DNA from: Conus ventricosus
Taxonomy: Eukaryota > Mollusca > Gastropoda > Neogastropoda > Conidae
Direction: 5' to 3'
Length of the DNA: 64,000 nt
Assembly: GCA_018398815.1 (NCBI GenBank)
Contig: CM031622.1
Coordinates: 23,915,697 to 23,979,696, forward strand
Positions 34,961-47,279 of this stretch are shown here, piece after piece. The translations under genes and the position numbers were made by a program. The notes below the pieces were generated by a model. The model did not search any database and had not been told where the DNA came from. It worked only from the letters and a program-made list of their open reading frames with translations. Every line of letters starts with the position of its first letter. The stretch's first letter is position 1.

Positions 34961-35539
34961 ATCTTCAGTTAATGAAGTGTTTAAATATATCGTGACTAGA
35001 GTTCAGCTGCGCAGTCCGTGGACAGTCATTGAATACGAGAGCTCCAACCGCGCAAAGCACAGCACAAACGCACTGTCTCTGAGCACTGACCACTGAAACA
35101 AAAGTATCGCAGCCCACTCCAACACTTCTGATGGAACACCCCCACTGCCCAAACGCGGTCAACTCAGGCTGTTCCTCTACTATAGAAGACCAACAAATCT
35201 CCTCCCCACCCCTTCCACTGAGAAGTCAAAATGTCCCCAGCCTCTGCTCTCGCAAGATGAGGACAAAATTACTGAATGATTCAACGAAACGTCACGGAAT
35301 AGAAAACAAAGCGGGCGCGAAGACGAACCCTGTAAGTTCTGTCTGGAATCCGTGCAACAAACCGATTAATGGAAATCCAGGACCCAGTCAGCCCAGTTAG
35401 GGCCTATGCAAAAACAACTGAGACGTATGTTGACACATGTGGTGGAAAATAGTACATGACCTGAAAACAAACACACCGACATTTTCTACCCGATCCAGTC
35501 AAAGCGTGATCCAGATCCCTTCCAGCTGGCAGGTCTCCA

Positions 35540-36615
35540 TCTCCTGAATGTCCTTTCAATCATCCTCCAGTCATTGTAAGGTCTTTTTTGTAAGTATCAG
35601 AAATCCTCCTTTTTATTATCAACCAGTCATTGTAAGGTCATATGTAAGGTCAGAATTCTCCTTCATTATCCCCAGTCATTGCAAGTCAGTTATAAGTCAG
35701 AATCCTTCTTTCATTACCGCCATATCATGTAATCATTTTTTCAAGGTCAGAATCCTGCTTTGCATTACCCCACATCACTGTAAGTCATTTGTTAAGTCAG
35801 AATTACTTCATTATCCTCCAGTCATTGTAACGGTCATTTTTTCTAGTCAGAATCCCTTCTTTCATATCACCCCGTCACGTAAGGTCATTAAGGTCAAATC
35901 CCCTTTCATCCTCCACCAGTCATATGTAAGGTCATTTCTTAAGGTCAAATCCTCCTTTCAATCCTCCTCCAGTCATTGTAAGGTCATTCCCCTTAAGACA
36001 GAATCCTCCATTCATCCCCTCCAGTCATTTTAAGTCATTTTAAAGTCAACATCCTCCTTTCATCCTCCTCCATCATTGTAAGGTCCATTTTTTTAAGGTC
36101 AAATCCTCCTTTCATCCTCCTCAGTCATGGTTAAGTCATTTTTTTCGAAGGTCAGAATCCTTTCTTTTCCTTATCAACCAGTCTTTGTAAGGTCTTTTTT
36201 TTTATAAGGTCAGAATCCCTCCTTATCATTAATCTCCATTCATTGTAGAGGTCATTGTTGAAATCAAAGCCTCCTTTTATTATCCTCCATCATTGTAAGG
36301 TCAATTTTAAGAGTCAACATCCTCCTTCCATGTCATCCGGTCACTGTAAGTCATTTGTATGGACATAATCCACCTTTCATTATTCAGTCATTTTTAAGGA
36401 CAGAATCCTCCTTTCATTCCCATCAAGTCCTCATTGGAGGTCATTCTTGTATGACAGAATCCCCTTTCATATCACCAGTCATTGTGAAGTCATTTTAAGT
36501 CAGAATCATCCTTTCATATCATCCCAGTCATTATAGGGTCATTTTTACGGACAAAAACCAATCACAATCATCCAGACACTGTCAGAGTCGATTCCTTTAA
36601 GGGCATGAATCCATT
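35540..36615. repeat. About 52-bp minisatellite, second copy
   Basis: Same array as 22,440-23,535 with frequent single-base losses. The open frame at 35,548-36,033 is repeat read-through. Confidence 0.92.
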
Positions 36616-37185
36616 TCCTGTTGTCAAGTTATTACTGAATGTTTTTAATCTTGTCTTCTGCGGATCATTTTGTTAAAGTTTCTATGGTTGGGTTGATTAC
36701 TGTCAAGTGATATTGTCACTGTATCTCTGGCATGAATGTGCCCCTCCTCCTCCCCAACGCCGTCCCCTTTTGACATGCCCAGATATGCGAGAGTGGTTGT
36801 GGTGAATACCGAAACACAGACAGCGATTCTCGATACCAACGAGGTTCGACAAACCACGAGAACGAGAAAACTCCACCTGCTCATTCTTCACAACCGAGTT
36901 CGCTTCACGAGCCGTTTCCCCCCCCTCTGACAAAGACGAATGTCAGAAATGACGTCCCCAAAACAGGGGATATAAATGTAACGATGATGTATTCGTTCAC
37001 GCGGGCTGGTTTTCACAGAGTTGGGCATTGTTTCCGAGGCCGTCTAAAATGCGGGCCTCAGTGGGAAGGGGCATGGAGGTCGACTTAAGCTAGCACGGGG
37101 AGCTATGCGGCATTCCGGTAGGTCGCTAGGTTGTCTTTTAACGTTGTGTTCTGTTAATATATCCTAGCCCTGGTTTTATGAGTCA

Positions 37186-37187
<2 letters not shown>

Positions 37188-37234
<47 letters not shown>

Positions 37235-37241
37235 GTGTGTT

Positions 37242-37283
<42 letters not shown>

Positions 37284-37408
37284 AGAGAGAGAGAGAGGAG
37301 AGGACAGTCAAAGGAGAGACTGAGAATAGAACAACAGCCAACAAGACTGGTAGAGATATAACGGATAACCAGACAGTGACCAAAGAACAATGCAGAGAGA
37401 GAGATAGA

Positions 37409-37446
<38 letters not shown>

Positions 37447-37937
37447 AAGACAAGACAAGACAAATTCCTTTATTTACGGAGGTATAAATAGATAACACTA
37501 CTCTTTTTTTACATCCATCCTCGCCCTGAGTAGGGACTACAACATGCATGAAATCAATTTAATGTAATAAATCAAAGAAGCAAGCAAAGCGTCATGTAAT
37601 CATAGAGGAACATCAAATGAAAATAGAAATAAATGAAAACAAACAAAAAATAAGAATAATAATCAACAAAACAACAACAAAAAATAATAATAGCCAAAAA
37701 AAAAGAAGAAAAAAACGAAAATATAATGAAGAGAAGGAGAGAGCGGGTTAGGGAGTGAGAGGTGGCTGGGGAAACAATGTAAGTGTACTACAACGTACAA
37801 GATTGGCATTAAGAAAACAGACAGTAAGTGAATAAGACAAAGTGCGTACATATTTTTGAACACACAAATCACACGCACTTGCACCATGAGAGAAGGAGAA
37901 GAAAGAGAGAGAGAGAGAGAGAAGAGAGAAGTGAAGA

Positions 37938-37983
<46 letters not shown>

Positions 37984-38030
37984 AGGCACCACATGCCATT
38001 CCATTTTTCGCAATGGAGCAATGAAAATAC
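37188..38030. repeat. GT/GA microsatellites and LINE 3' UTR, second copy
   Basis: GT run at 37,188-37,240, GA to about 37,445, then the TTGTC-tailed LINE fragment to about 38,030. Equivalent to 24,125-24,958. Confidence 0.88.
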
Positions 38031-38039
38031 GTAACGTAT

Positions 38040-38278
38040 TTAAGCAAAGTGGAATACATAGGGGGGGGAGGGGGGGGGAAAAAAAGAGAGAAGAGAGAGA
38101 GAGAGAGAGAGAGAAGAAGAGGATGGAAGGGAAGGGGGAACATCATGAGATGTAATGATTGAAATGAACTGTACTAAAACGTACAATAATTAGCCTGAAA
38201 CAATCAGAAGTAAAATGAATAACATACAAAATATGACGGAATACGAACAAACACACGCCCACTCCACAGACAAGCAGA

Positions 38279-38312
<34 letters not shown>

Positions 38313-38425
38313 GCAGAGAGAGAGAGAGAAAGAAGAGAGAAGAGGAAGAGAGAGAGAGAGAGAGAGAGAAGAGAGAGAGTGAAAAAAGGGGACAACATAA
38401 ATCATTTTTCATAAGATTATATCCA
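38040..38425 (-). repeat. Diverged tandem copy of the LINE 3' UTR segment
   Basis: Landmarks 'tgtactaaaacgtacaataa', 'acacacgcccac', a GA block and 'atcatttttcataag' repeat in order those at about 37,785-38,020. A further, older duplication of roughly 400 bp adjoins the end of the large repeat. A G-rich block (38,060-38,080) precedes it. Confidence 0.6.
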
Positions 38426-38439
38426 ATTCACACATCTAT

Positions 38440-38597
38440 AACCCACACATACACATATCATACACACACCCACACAACACACACACACACACACACACAA
38501 CACAACACACACACACATATATATAATATATAATATATAATATATAATAAAACATTAATACAACACACATATAAACAGACAATATATATAAATATAT

Positions 38598-38628
<31 letters not shown>

Positions 38629-38830
38629 CAATACACACACATATACATACATATACAACAAACTCCCCACACATATACATATACCACTCATACATGTACA
38701 TACATACATACACCACTCACATACACATGCATGGCGTCACACGCACATAATATATATACAACACATACATACATACATACCAAACATACTACATACCATA
38801 CACACACACTGGTGATATATATTATATATA
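38440..38830. repeat. CA/TA-rich low-complexity DNA
   Basis: Alternating CA, ACAT and TATA runs with no other content. Confidence 0.92.
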
Positions 38831-38952
38831 TCAAGATAACTTGATACATGAAAAATAGAAGAAAAAAACACTAGAAAAGACAAATTGGTTAATGCATGAA
38901 AAATGGATGATTTATCTTGAGATTACTTTATTACTTGGTTTTTTATTTATTT

Positions 38953-40215
38953 TTATTTATTTTCTTTTTTATTATTTTTTAACCGCAGAAGATGGGTAAG
39001 TAAATGTTGTTGACAGTTGTGTACAATGGATGTTTGATGATTCTGGAAGGAGTTCCACAAAGAGGTTCCCGAGTACGATAGACTTGATTTAAAAACGTTC
39101 AATCTGGGATTGGATATGGAGTATGTGGAGATTTCTTCTCGACAGAATTTTGAAAATCGTCTCATAAAATTGTTGATCATTCCCGTCAGAATCTTGTGCC
39201 ATCCTTAGCCCGTTGTTGTATTTGATCCTCTGGCTGAATGGAAAATTGAAGATGTTTATAATCAAGCTTTCGAGGCTAGTTTCTTCAGAAGGAATTAGTT
39301 AGAGCGCCTCGTTTAATGTAGCTGGAACAATGTTTATGTGTTTGCACTTGCATAATCTCTCCCATATTAGTCGATGCAAAATCAACATTAGACTAAAATA
39401 GCTGGACAAAAAGTTTCGTAAGACGTCAAGAAAGTGTTATTGATGATTTGGTGAGCAGGATAGACTTTCAGGAGAGCTTTTTGCATAGTCAACGTTATGT
39501 GGGATTCCAGCTGAGACTATTTCAATTATTAGTCCTAATACTTCATGATGAGTGACTATTGTTCCACAATACATTATTGAGGTGTATTTGAGGGAAATCA
39601 TTGGTGAGCTTATGTCTTTTTTGCCTATTTTGAAATGTACATGATTTTGTGTGGAAAAGGACCATATGATTTAGTTCTGTCCATTTTACAAGGTCGTTGG
39701 AACTCTCTTGCAAATGTTTTGAAAGACTGGAAGGGAAATTATCGGTTAATTGTGTGTCATCTGCAAAGAGGTCCATTAGAATCTCACATTAGGTAGTTCA
39801 TAAATGTAGATTAGAAGAGTAGCGGGCCTAAAATGGAGCTTGTGGAACGCCATACCTTAAATTTTTTGAAAGACATCCGTCCCCGATAAGACCATTGTTT
39901 CGTTTGTGATGTATGATTTTAGAAGGAGAAGGGCATCCTGAAGACCGTTATCTCCAGTTTCGATATAATTGATTGTGTCAATGACAATCAAGAGGGGGGG
40001 TGTTATCAAACAATAAGACACCACAATATCTGTTGTTATTATATTATTAAGACACACATCTACAAGATTGATTAATGCAGAATGCAGGAATGTTTTCTGT
40101 CTAAACCATACTTCCGATGGAGCAAATCGTACTTGTTGAAGTGATGAAGGATGTGTTATTTTAAATCTTTTTCTAAGTTTGGAAAGATAATAAATTGATA
40201 TTGGTCCCTGTAGTT
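38953..40215 (-). pseudogene. CR1/L2-like non-LTR retrotransposon RT remnant
   Basis: Reading the minus strand from about 40,210, pieces of a LINE reverse transcriptase occur in order in shifting frames: 'VCLNNI' with a decayed 'AFD'-type region (about 39,900-40,060), 'SILGPLLF' (about 39,800), the palm motif 'LFADDTQL' (39,753-39,776) with both Asp kept, 'NDLVKWTELNHMVL' (about 39,660-39,700), and the C-terminal 'NVFKSSLSYSGTSLWNSF' (about 39,040-39,100). RT copies element RNA at the nicked target. No endonuclease domain is present and the copy is 5'-truncated near a GA tract. Many stops show it is dead. CR1/L2 affinity is from the SYSG..LWN tail and is moderately sure. Confidence 0.78.
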
Positions 40216-40263
40216 TGAAGGATTCAGAAATATCACAATTTTATGAATGGGTATAACTTTAAC

Positions 40264-40275
40264 TGAAGAGAAGAC

Positions 40276-40332
<57 letters not shown>

Positions 40333-40338
40333 GAGAAG
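40264..40338. repeat. (GA)n microsatellite
   Basis: Almost pure GA run. Confidence 0.96.
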
Positions 40339-40437
40339 AGTTTAGCAGCGATCTTGCAATGTAAAAGCATTCATTATTACGGGTTTTTTATCTGGAAACT
40401 ACCATAGTGATCTTCTTTTCCATCTGTTGGCACAGTC

Positions 40438-40565
40438 GTGGTATACCAGTCACACATGAAACATTTGATAGTAAATGTTAATCATCAGTAGTAACACGAG
40501 TAGTAACAACACAGTAGCTACTATAGTCCAGAACCCCCCTCCCCCCCCTCCCCTGTCCCTGCCAT
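40438..40565. repeat. Short duplicated segment ending in poly-C, unit 1
   Basis: 'accagtcacacatgaaacat', 'gatagtaaatgt' and 'cacgagtagtaa' before a C-rich run match 42,395-42,525 closely. The two units are about 1.95 kb apart. Confidence 0.75.
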
Positions 40566-40639
40566 AATACGCACAACTACGATAAGAGATCACCAATGCA
40601 ACACATACACGGGAGCACGCGCACTGCACGCTACGCACG

Positions 40640-40895
40640 CGCGCACACACACAACACACTCACTGGATACACGCACACGCGCATATCACAAACGAACACT
40701 CCACACACATCACACACACACACACACGACACACATCACACACACATTTGACACACGCGCGCGTACATGACAAACGCGAACACAAACTCAAACACACATA
40801 CACACACACAACGCACGGGCGCGCACACTTTACAAGACGCATACACACACTCCCACTCCCACTCACACACCGCACACGCACACCACACACACAAC
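40640..40895. repeat. CA/CG-rich microsatellite region
   Basis: Interrupted CACACG repeats. The open frames across it are low-complexity. Confidence 0.9.
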
Positions 40896-40899
40896 TCAA

Positions 40900-41421
40900 C
40901 CGGAAATAGTTCGTGGTAGAGCGCCTGACTCCGTATCTGGTGATCCTGGGGTAGCGGTTTCGATCCTCCGCCGGCTTTCGTACAGGGATTTTTTCCCTCG
41001 AGTTAACATTTGTTCTGACCATCCATTTCCCATACAGTTCCTTCGAATTAACATAAAACCGAGTCCCGTGTGTGAACGCACGCATAACATCCTTGCACAC
41101 ACGAAAAAATCCCATCACACAACTTTCGAACGAGTAGCCATTTGCCATTGGATGACGACACAACGTTACACATAGCATGCAACCCTGCTGAAAATGAAAG
41201 AATGAAGGAATAAGGAAAATGCTGATCGATAATGAACGATACTGACTGGATACACGGGAAACGACTGAATGAAAGCGCCAGACTGGCAGCCTTCATCGCA
41301 CAAACTACTCCAGTTTAGCAGCACCGTTGTGTAACCGAGTGTTGATTACGCTTAGAGACATGCCTCTAGCCGCGAAAGGCGCGAAATAAGTATTCATTAT
41401 TATTAGTATTATTATTATTAC
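40900..41421 (+). mobile_element. tRNA-derived SINE
   Basis: The head resembles a tRNA gene: an A-box-like 'tagttcgtggtagagcgcc' at about 40,907 and a B-box-like 'ggtttcgatcc' at about 40,956. These are internal pol III promoter elements. The body shares 'ttttttccctcgagttaaca' and 'gtgtgtgaacgcacgc' with the SINE at 48,586. It ends 'aaggcgcgaaataagtattc' and ATT repeats. It is diverged at the anticodon region, so not a tRNA gene. Confidence 0.82.
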
Positions 41422-42390
41422 CCACACACACACACACACGCGCGCGCACAACAACAAAAACACATAGCTACACACACTTACACACACCCACTTGCGTTGC
41501 GTTTTAAAAAAGAATAGCCCACAGTTGCCTATAACTGCATTTATATTCTGTGGTAGTGTCCTTTGACAACAGCTGTCTGGCTGGTCTGGAACATTCAATG
41601 GTCTCATGGAAGGATAACTGTGGTGGGGTGGGTCCATGAGGAGATTTATCCACTTCAAAGGCCTGAAGCTTGTAGTTCTCTTTGTCGGATTTCTGTCCGT
41701 TTACAAAGATCACAATATAGCAGAATAATAAGGGAAAACAGTAAATTGAAAAAAAAAAGAAAACAGCGCTTGCCAAGTATTTCTCTAACTTACAGACCAG
41801 GTTGATGTACAACCGGCAACTAAAAAAAGCAGACAATATTACCGCTCAACAATGCAAGGCAACACAGTACAACAGAATCAACCCGTTCAGTTTCGTTTAA
41901 ATCGTTTACAGCCCGGGCACTTGACACGACGATTCACCGATCATCCAGTTTGGTTCTAACTGAGCAATACTATTTCTGCGGAGACTCCGTTACGTAAAGT
42001 CAAACAACATGGAAATCAAAACCAGCACTTGAGCGCAATTCAGTAGCATACAGAGTCCCCTAGTGGTTGCCTTATTGCAGCTGTCGTTCTCAAGAGAACA
42101 CACACCCATATCATGTCTTCTTGTCTTTGAAGTCAATTCCTTACAGTTTAGACAGATCATGATAGAACGTTAGATAATGTTTCAGTTTCAGGAGGCGTCA
42201 CGCGTGCGGAATAGTCCATATACGCTACACCACACCGCTAAGTTTCGAGACCACACTGCGCATAAATATAAGCTGATAGATAAATGATTAATTACTAAGA
42301 TGAGAAAATTTAAAAAAAGAAGAATCTCGTGGCTACTAAGACTTCACAGATGTCCTACCTGCGCAGGAACCCTCACACGGGGCAGACCCT
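41422..42390. other. Unannotated stretch
   Basis: CA microsatellite at about 41,421-41,450, otherwise single-copy-like sequence. No gene or element end is supported. Confidence 0.5.
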
Positions 42391-42392
42391 GT

Positions 42393-42488
42393 CTTGTACC
42401 AGTCACAGTTAAAAACATTTTGATAGTAAATGTCTCAATTAGTACAACACGAGTAGTAATAATAGCAGTAGCTGACTAGTGGTAGCAG

Positions 42489-42523
<35 letters not shown>

Positions 42524-42525
42524 CT
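42393..42525. repeat. Short duplicated segment ending in poly-C, unit 2
   Basis: Matches 40,438-40,565 and ends in a C run of about 32 at 42,490-42,522. Confidence 0.75.
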
Positions 42526-43262
42526 CACTGCCTGGCCACTACGATCCATTGTCACCAACGCACACACAAACCATATTTTTCAAAACTTCCCAAAAATCAA
42601 AAATTGCTCCAAACCTTTCTTCCGTAAAATGTTAGATCAGATGAAGTAACCGTTTCGTGTGTTTGGGGTTCTTTCATAAATACCAACCACACTCACAGGA
42701 ACAGATTCGACAATTTACATGAGTCGCTGTAAAGAGTTTATGGCGACATCACGTAGGCCGAAGTCCCAGCACTCTGTAAGAACACTTACAGTGAGTGGTA
42801 CATGGAATACACCATGGAAGCTTCTTCACCCTTTTGACAGATACCATTGAGTGTACTAAAGACTGGCCTGTTTGTAACCGCATCAAAACTAACTTCCATT
42901 ATGCCCCCGAGTGCAGATGCCAAACTGGTCACCAATCTCAGCGTTGATTTTTCACCCCTCCAGCTTCGCTTTATCACACTCTCATCGATCCTCCTCTTGT
43001 TTGACGACCTTTACATCTGACGACGTCTCGCCACATAACTGCCATTATTAGATGGTGCTCTTGACCTTTACAAACAATAACATTTTAGGGACCGATTACA
43101 GCGTAATTTCGACGTTTTTGTCTAGTAGTCCCTGTCCGTCACGTGCTGACAGCATTTCAAAGTCAATTCAGCGTTTGTATCTCGCGCTTTCCATCCTTTT
43201 TTTCTGCTGAACGAGATCAGGACTCGTTTCTCTTGGCTCCAGTTTAAATGTTGGCTTTGGAT
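42526..43262. other. Unannotated stretch with one small unrecognised frame
   Basis: A minus-strand frame at 42,786-42,977 (63 codons, IKRSWRGEKSTLRLV...) has mixed composition. It shows no recognisable domain, splice context or partner. I do not call it a gene. Confidence 0.45.
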
Positions 43263-43264
43263 GA

Positions 43265-43712
43265 ATTAAAATGAGAATTACAACACCCCTCCCCCCCCCC
43301 ATCTCATCTAGCTGAATTAAAGGAGAAATAATCCACCCCCACTAGGCTGAATTAAAGAGAAATAATCCTCCCCCCCCCCCAAACTCTAGCTGAATTAAAG
43401 AGAAATGGATCCACCCCCCATCTAGGCTGAATTAAAGATAATAATGAAATAATCCCACCCTCATCAAGGATGAATTAAGCAGAAATAATCCAAAACCCCC
43501 CACCCCCACCCCCCATCCTAGGCTGAGTAAAGAACATAATCCCCCCCACCCCCCCCCCCCCCCATCAAGGCTGAATAAATGAGACAAAAATCCACAGCCC
43601 CCATCTCGCTGAATTAAAGAGAAATAATCCACCCCCATCTAAGCTGACTTAAAGAGAAATAATCCACCCCCACCAAGGCTGAATTAAAAGAGAAGTGATC
43701 CACCCCCACCCA
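43265..43712. repeat. C-rich minisatellite, about 36-55 bp unit
   Basis: About ten units of 'ggctgaattaaagagaaata' plus 'atccacccccatcta', with C tracts of varying length that account for most of the unit-size variation. Confidence 0.9.
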
Positions 43713-43924
43713 ATCCAACCGACACTCTCCCTCCTAACAGGTTCTTTACTCAACATGGCCAAGGTAATGCCCTGAGGATGATGAACAACTCTAAACGATG
43801 AACGGCAGAAGTTGTACATGCTTACTTCTAAACAACATTGCAAACCAGCCGCACGGATCCGACTTGGGACATAAACACGGAAGAGTCCCACTGGCAGAAA
43901 ACTTATGTGTTGGGTGTTGTGCTG

Positions 43925-44429
43925 CAAGCGTGCGTGCGTGTGTGGTGTGTGTGGTGGAGTGGTGTGTGGTGTTGTTGTGTGTGTGTGTGTGTGTGTGTAA
44001 ACCGATCGTGTAGACTGTGTGTGTGTGTTGTGTGTGTGTGGTGTGTGTGGTGTGTAGTGTGTGTGTGTGTGTGTGTGTCTGTGTCTGGCTGTATGTTCGC
44101 ACACCGCGTGTGTATGGTGTGTTTGTGCGGTGTGATTGTGTGTGCGCGCGCGCCGTGTGTGTGTGGTGTGTGTGTGTGCGTGTGTACATCTGTGAGTGTG
44201 TGTGTGTGAGTGTGTGTGTGTGTGCGCGTCTGCGGTGCGTGCGTCGTGCGCCGCGCGAACACGCCTTATATCTGTTCAGTCTGTTTACCATCTGTGGTTG
44301 TCCGTGTGTATGAATCTGTTATGCAGTCGTGCCGCACGCATTGTGTGCGAGTTGTGTGTTGTGGTGTGTGTGTGTGTGTGGTTGTGTGTTGTTGTGTTGT
44401 GGTTGTTTGCGAGTGTGTGTGTGGTGGTG

Positions 44430-44468
<39 letters not shown>

Positions 44469-44515
44469 GAATGTCTGTGTGTGTTGTGTTGTGTGTTGTG
44501 TCCGCGCGCGCGTGT
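43925..44515. repeat. Complex (GT)n/(GC)n microsatellite
   Basis: GTGTGT runs broken by GGTGT, GCGC and short unique words. Open frames on both strands are Cys/Val or Thr/His read-through. Confidence 0.94.
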
Positions 44516-44812
44516 GTTCCTATCCGAAGTGACAGTACAGCTGTCAATAAGCAACCCACCAAAGATGACTCTGTAATGCTACTGAATAGCGTTCAAATAA
44601 TACCTGTCTGATTCAAACACTCGTATACTTTACTTATAAGTCTCCTGCAACAAAAAACAGTGATGCTCATTGGGAACCAGACTTCGATGAACAGTGGGGC
44701 ATTTGTCCAATAAACACGTCAAGTGGCTGAACCTCTCTGTATCAAAATGGTAACTCGATCGTGACGTTGTGGACATTGTCCTGATTGACTCATTCACTCG
44801 GTAGTTCAGCGC
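44516..44812. other. Unannotated stretch
   Basis: No feature supported. Confidence 0.5.
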
Positions 44813-44813
44813 T

Positions 44814-45460
44814 TACAGAGAGGAGAGAGGAGAGAGGAGAGAGAGAGGAGAGAGAAGAGAGAGAAGAGAGAAAAGAAAGAAAAAGAAGAAGAGAGAGAGA
44901 GAGAGAGAGAAGAGAGAGAAAGAGAGAGAGAAGAGAGAAAGAGATGCACAGCAACAGACAACACACACACACGTATCGACGCGCGCCGTGGTGAGGCTTT
45001 TTTTCCACCACCCGCAATACACACACACATACTTAAACTGATTCACTCTTATCCTATTCGTTTTCTCCAACCCTCTTTCTCGCTACCCCCTCGCCCCCCC
45101 CTCCCCCCCCCCCCCCCCCTTCCACCTTCCTTTCCTCTCCAAGGTTCTCTCTTTCCCCGAGGGGGGGGGGCGAAGTCTTCGTCAGATGACCCATAGGTTG
45201 TTCCTTCATTCACTTGTTCCGGAATTGTAACTGACGTTCCCCCCCCCCCCTCCCCCACACCTTGCGGCTGCTGAGTTCCTGCGCTAATTTCATCCCTTAC
45301 CTCCTTAAGTTCTGCTTTCAGAAGAAAATAGGACAACAGCAAACAAACACATCTAAAAAACTTTTTACCGTATTTCATAACCCTCACCACCACCGCCAGC
45401 CACCACCCCCCCCCCCCCAAAAAAAAAAAAAAAAAGAAAAGAAAAAAAAAACAGTACACA
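44814..45460. repeat. GA microsatellite and poly-C/poly-A tracts
   Basis: GA-rich 44,814-44,945, C runs at about 45,088-45,120, 45,240-45,250 and 45,403-45,418, and an A run to about 45,450. A G run (45,164-45,172) shows C tracts on the other strand too. Confidence 0.92.
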
Positions 45461-45798
45461 ACGATTTCGCCTCAAAGAGTTTGGTTTTTTTTTCTCGTTT
45501 TACTCTATTTGCTTACTTATATTTGTTTGTTGACAGAAACAAGAGTCCAATTGTAGAGCTTGTTTTTTGCGTGCAGAATACTTTCAATACCATTCTGATT
45601 CTGTCTTTGCCGATAAGAAAGTACATGCAAATGATATTTTTTCACTACAAAACATATTTTCAGCTTTGTTTTGTCTGTTGTTTGTTTTCCATTCAATCTT
45701 CTTCATTTTCTATTTTCTTATTTTTGCCCAAATGAGCATGAAACCTGAGCGCTGAAATGTTGCGAAACATAAAGACAACAAACGACCAGACCTGCCGG
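45461..45798. other. Unannotated AT-rich stretch
   Basis: No feature supported. Confidence 0.5.
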
Positions 45799-45799
45799 C

Positions 45800-46192
45800 A
45801 GAAACACAGACGAAGATTGCAGAAAAAAACAGGGTAACACAGACAAAAATTGCAGAGAAAAACAGAGCTAACAACAAAGATTACAGAGAAAAACTGAGCT
45901 AAAAAACAAAGATTACAGAGAAAAACAGAGCAATAACAAAGATTACAGAGAAAAAAACAGAGCTACAAGAGACAAAAATTACAGAGAAAAAAACAGAGCT
46001 AACAAGAGACAAAAATTACAATAGGACAAAAACATAACGCTAACAAGCCAAGTGTCAACAGACCACAGGCAGGAAACAACAAAGATCACAGAGAAAACCA
46101 GAGCTAACAACAGACAAAGATCACAGAGAAAACCAGAGCTAACAACAGACAAAGACAACAGAGAAAAACAGAGCTAACAAGCCAAGTGCCAA
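45800..46192. repeat. About 34-bp A-rich minisatellite
   Basis: About eleven units containing 'gagctaacaacagacaaaga' and 'acagagaaaa'. Units on the right are the most alike. Confidence 0.9.
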
Positions 46193-46660
46193 ACGGTGGA
46201 GACGATGATCCACGCGGTGAACAGGACTGCCATGGTCAGCGACAGGTATCGATTCCACACCGGAATTATGTCCCTTGTACACTCTTGACAACCGCCGGCT
46301 GTCGGCAGGAATAGGGGTTGGCAGGATGGGAGATCACTCACGGAGCAACCAATGTAGGCTACGGTCTAACCTCTGGCTTCTGTGGTCCGAATTCAGCTGC
46401 AACAGAATTTGTCATTTAAGGTGTTAATTTACCAAACAGACAAGCCCTTGATTCCCAAATTTGGCCCTTCTTCTTATGTCTGTTGTCACGCACTTGGTTT
46501 TGCGAATCATGGAGATGCATTAGTTTTCAGTTCCTAAATGGTGGGCCCGTTCTTGTTCCCAAAGGAAAGGGACTCTTTCTTTCTTTTTTTTTTTTTTTTT
46601 TTTTTTGCTTCCTCTTTATCGTGTTGTTGCTTGCTTTGCCTTACACTATCTTCTGTGATC
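46193..46660. other. Unannotated stretch with a poly-T run
   Basis: T run at about 46,580-46,606. No gene supported. Confidence 0.5.
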
Positions 46661-46665
46661 TTACT

Positions 46666-46726
46666 GTGGCGTAAGCCCTGATATGGGCCTTTGCGGTAGG
46701 CTGGGCTATAAGCAACATTACTGTGG
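46666..46726 (-). repeat. SINE 3'-domain fragment
   Basis: The minus strand reads 'taatgttgcttatagcccag', the same words as in the SINE at 49,050-49,085. It then continues to 'gcccatatcagggc'. This is a shared tail module without the tRNA-like head. Confidence 0.68.
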
Positions 46727-47275
46727 CATAACTGACACGGCGCATCCCGGCTCTTACAGGTACAACACCCAAAACTAAACAAGAGTCGTCCTGTCGCAGT
46801 CGCAGTCCGGGTCACGCACAGTGATCGATCAACATCGAGTACACCCGCCTGAGGAGACTCTGCATTTTGTGGCCACGTCAGTGATATGTACATTCAGTGG
46901 TGCGTGCTCTGATATTAAGGGAACATATCGCCCTCAAGTATACAGACACCCTGTACAGACAACAACAACTGTTTGACTGGGTCATTGTGAGTGTGTGTAG
47001 CCCAGCCACCACCGGGGATCGGTGGAGAACTCAAGTGTTGGTGGATGGAGCAGCACGACACCTGGACAGACCTCGGCCTGTGAACACAACACGCCCCCCA
47101 CGGACCTGAGGTATATCAAGACGTCAGTCCCACCATTCCGGGCACTGATGTCTTGTGTCAAATTTGGTCTACAACATTACCACTGTTGCATCAGCATCGA
47201 CTTCCATATATGGGAAAAACAAACAAACGAACAAAGAAAGTGATCTATCTCATCACGCACGCACAAACACACAGG
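46727..47275. other. Unannotated stretch
   Basis: Mixed composition; small frames only, none recognised. Confidence 0.5.
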
Positions 47276-47279
47276 AACG

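Larger units (their letters stand above)
24961..38030 (+). repeat. Second copy of 11,841-24,960 (13.1-kb direct repeat)
   Basis: From 'aatgaccaattgaccaacac' the sequence follows 11,841 onward block for block: partial 5' LTR with the same solo LTR, retroelement body, 3' LTR, 66-bp array, hairpin/LINE end, 52-bp array, GT/GA tract and LINE 3' UTR. It ends at 'gaaaatacgt' near 38,030, as copy 1 does at 24,959. Differences are mostly single-base indels spread evenly. It keeps about 150 bp around the gag start that copy B lacks, and lacks part of the RT thumb that B retains. Confidence 0.92.

Noticed and set aside
40903..40975. tRNA gene suggested by A and B boxes
   Set aside because: Same reason; it is followed by SINE body sequence shared with 48,586.
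42786..42977. Possible host exon on the minus strand
   Set aside because: No recognised domain, no convincing splice sites and no neighbouring exon; length is within chance.
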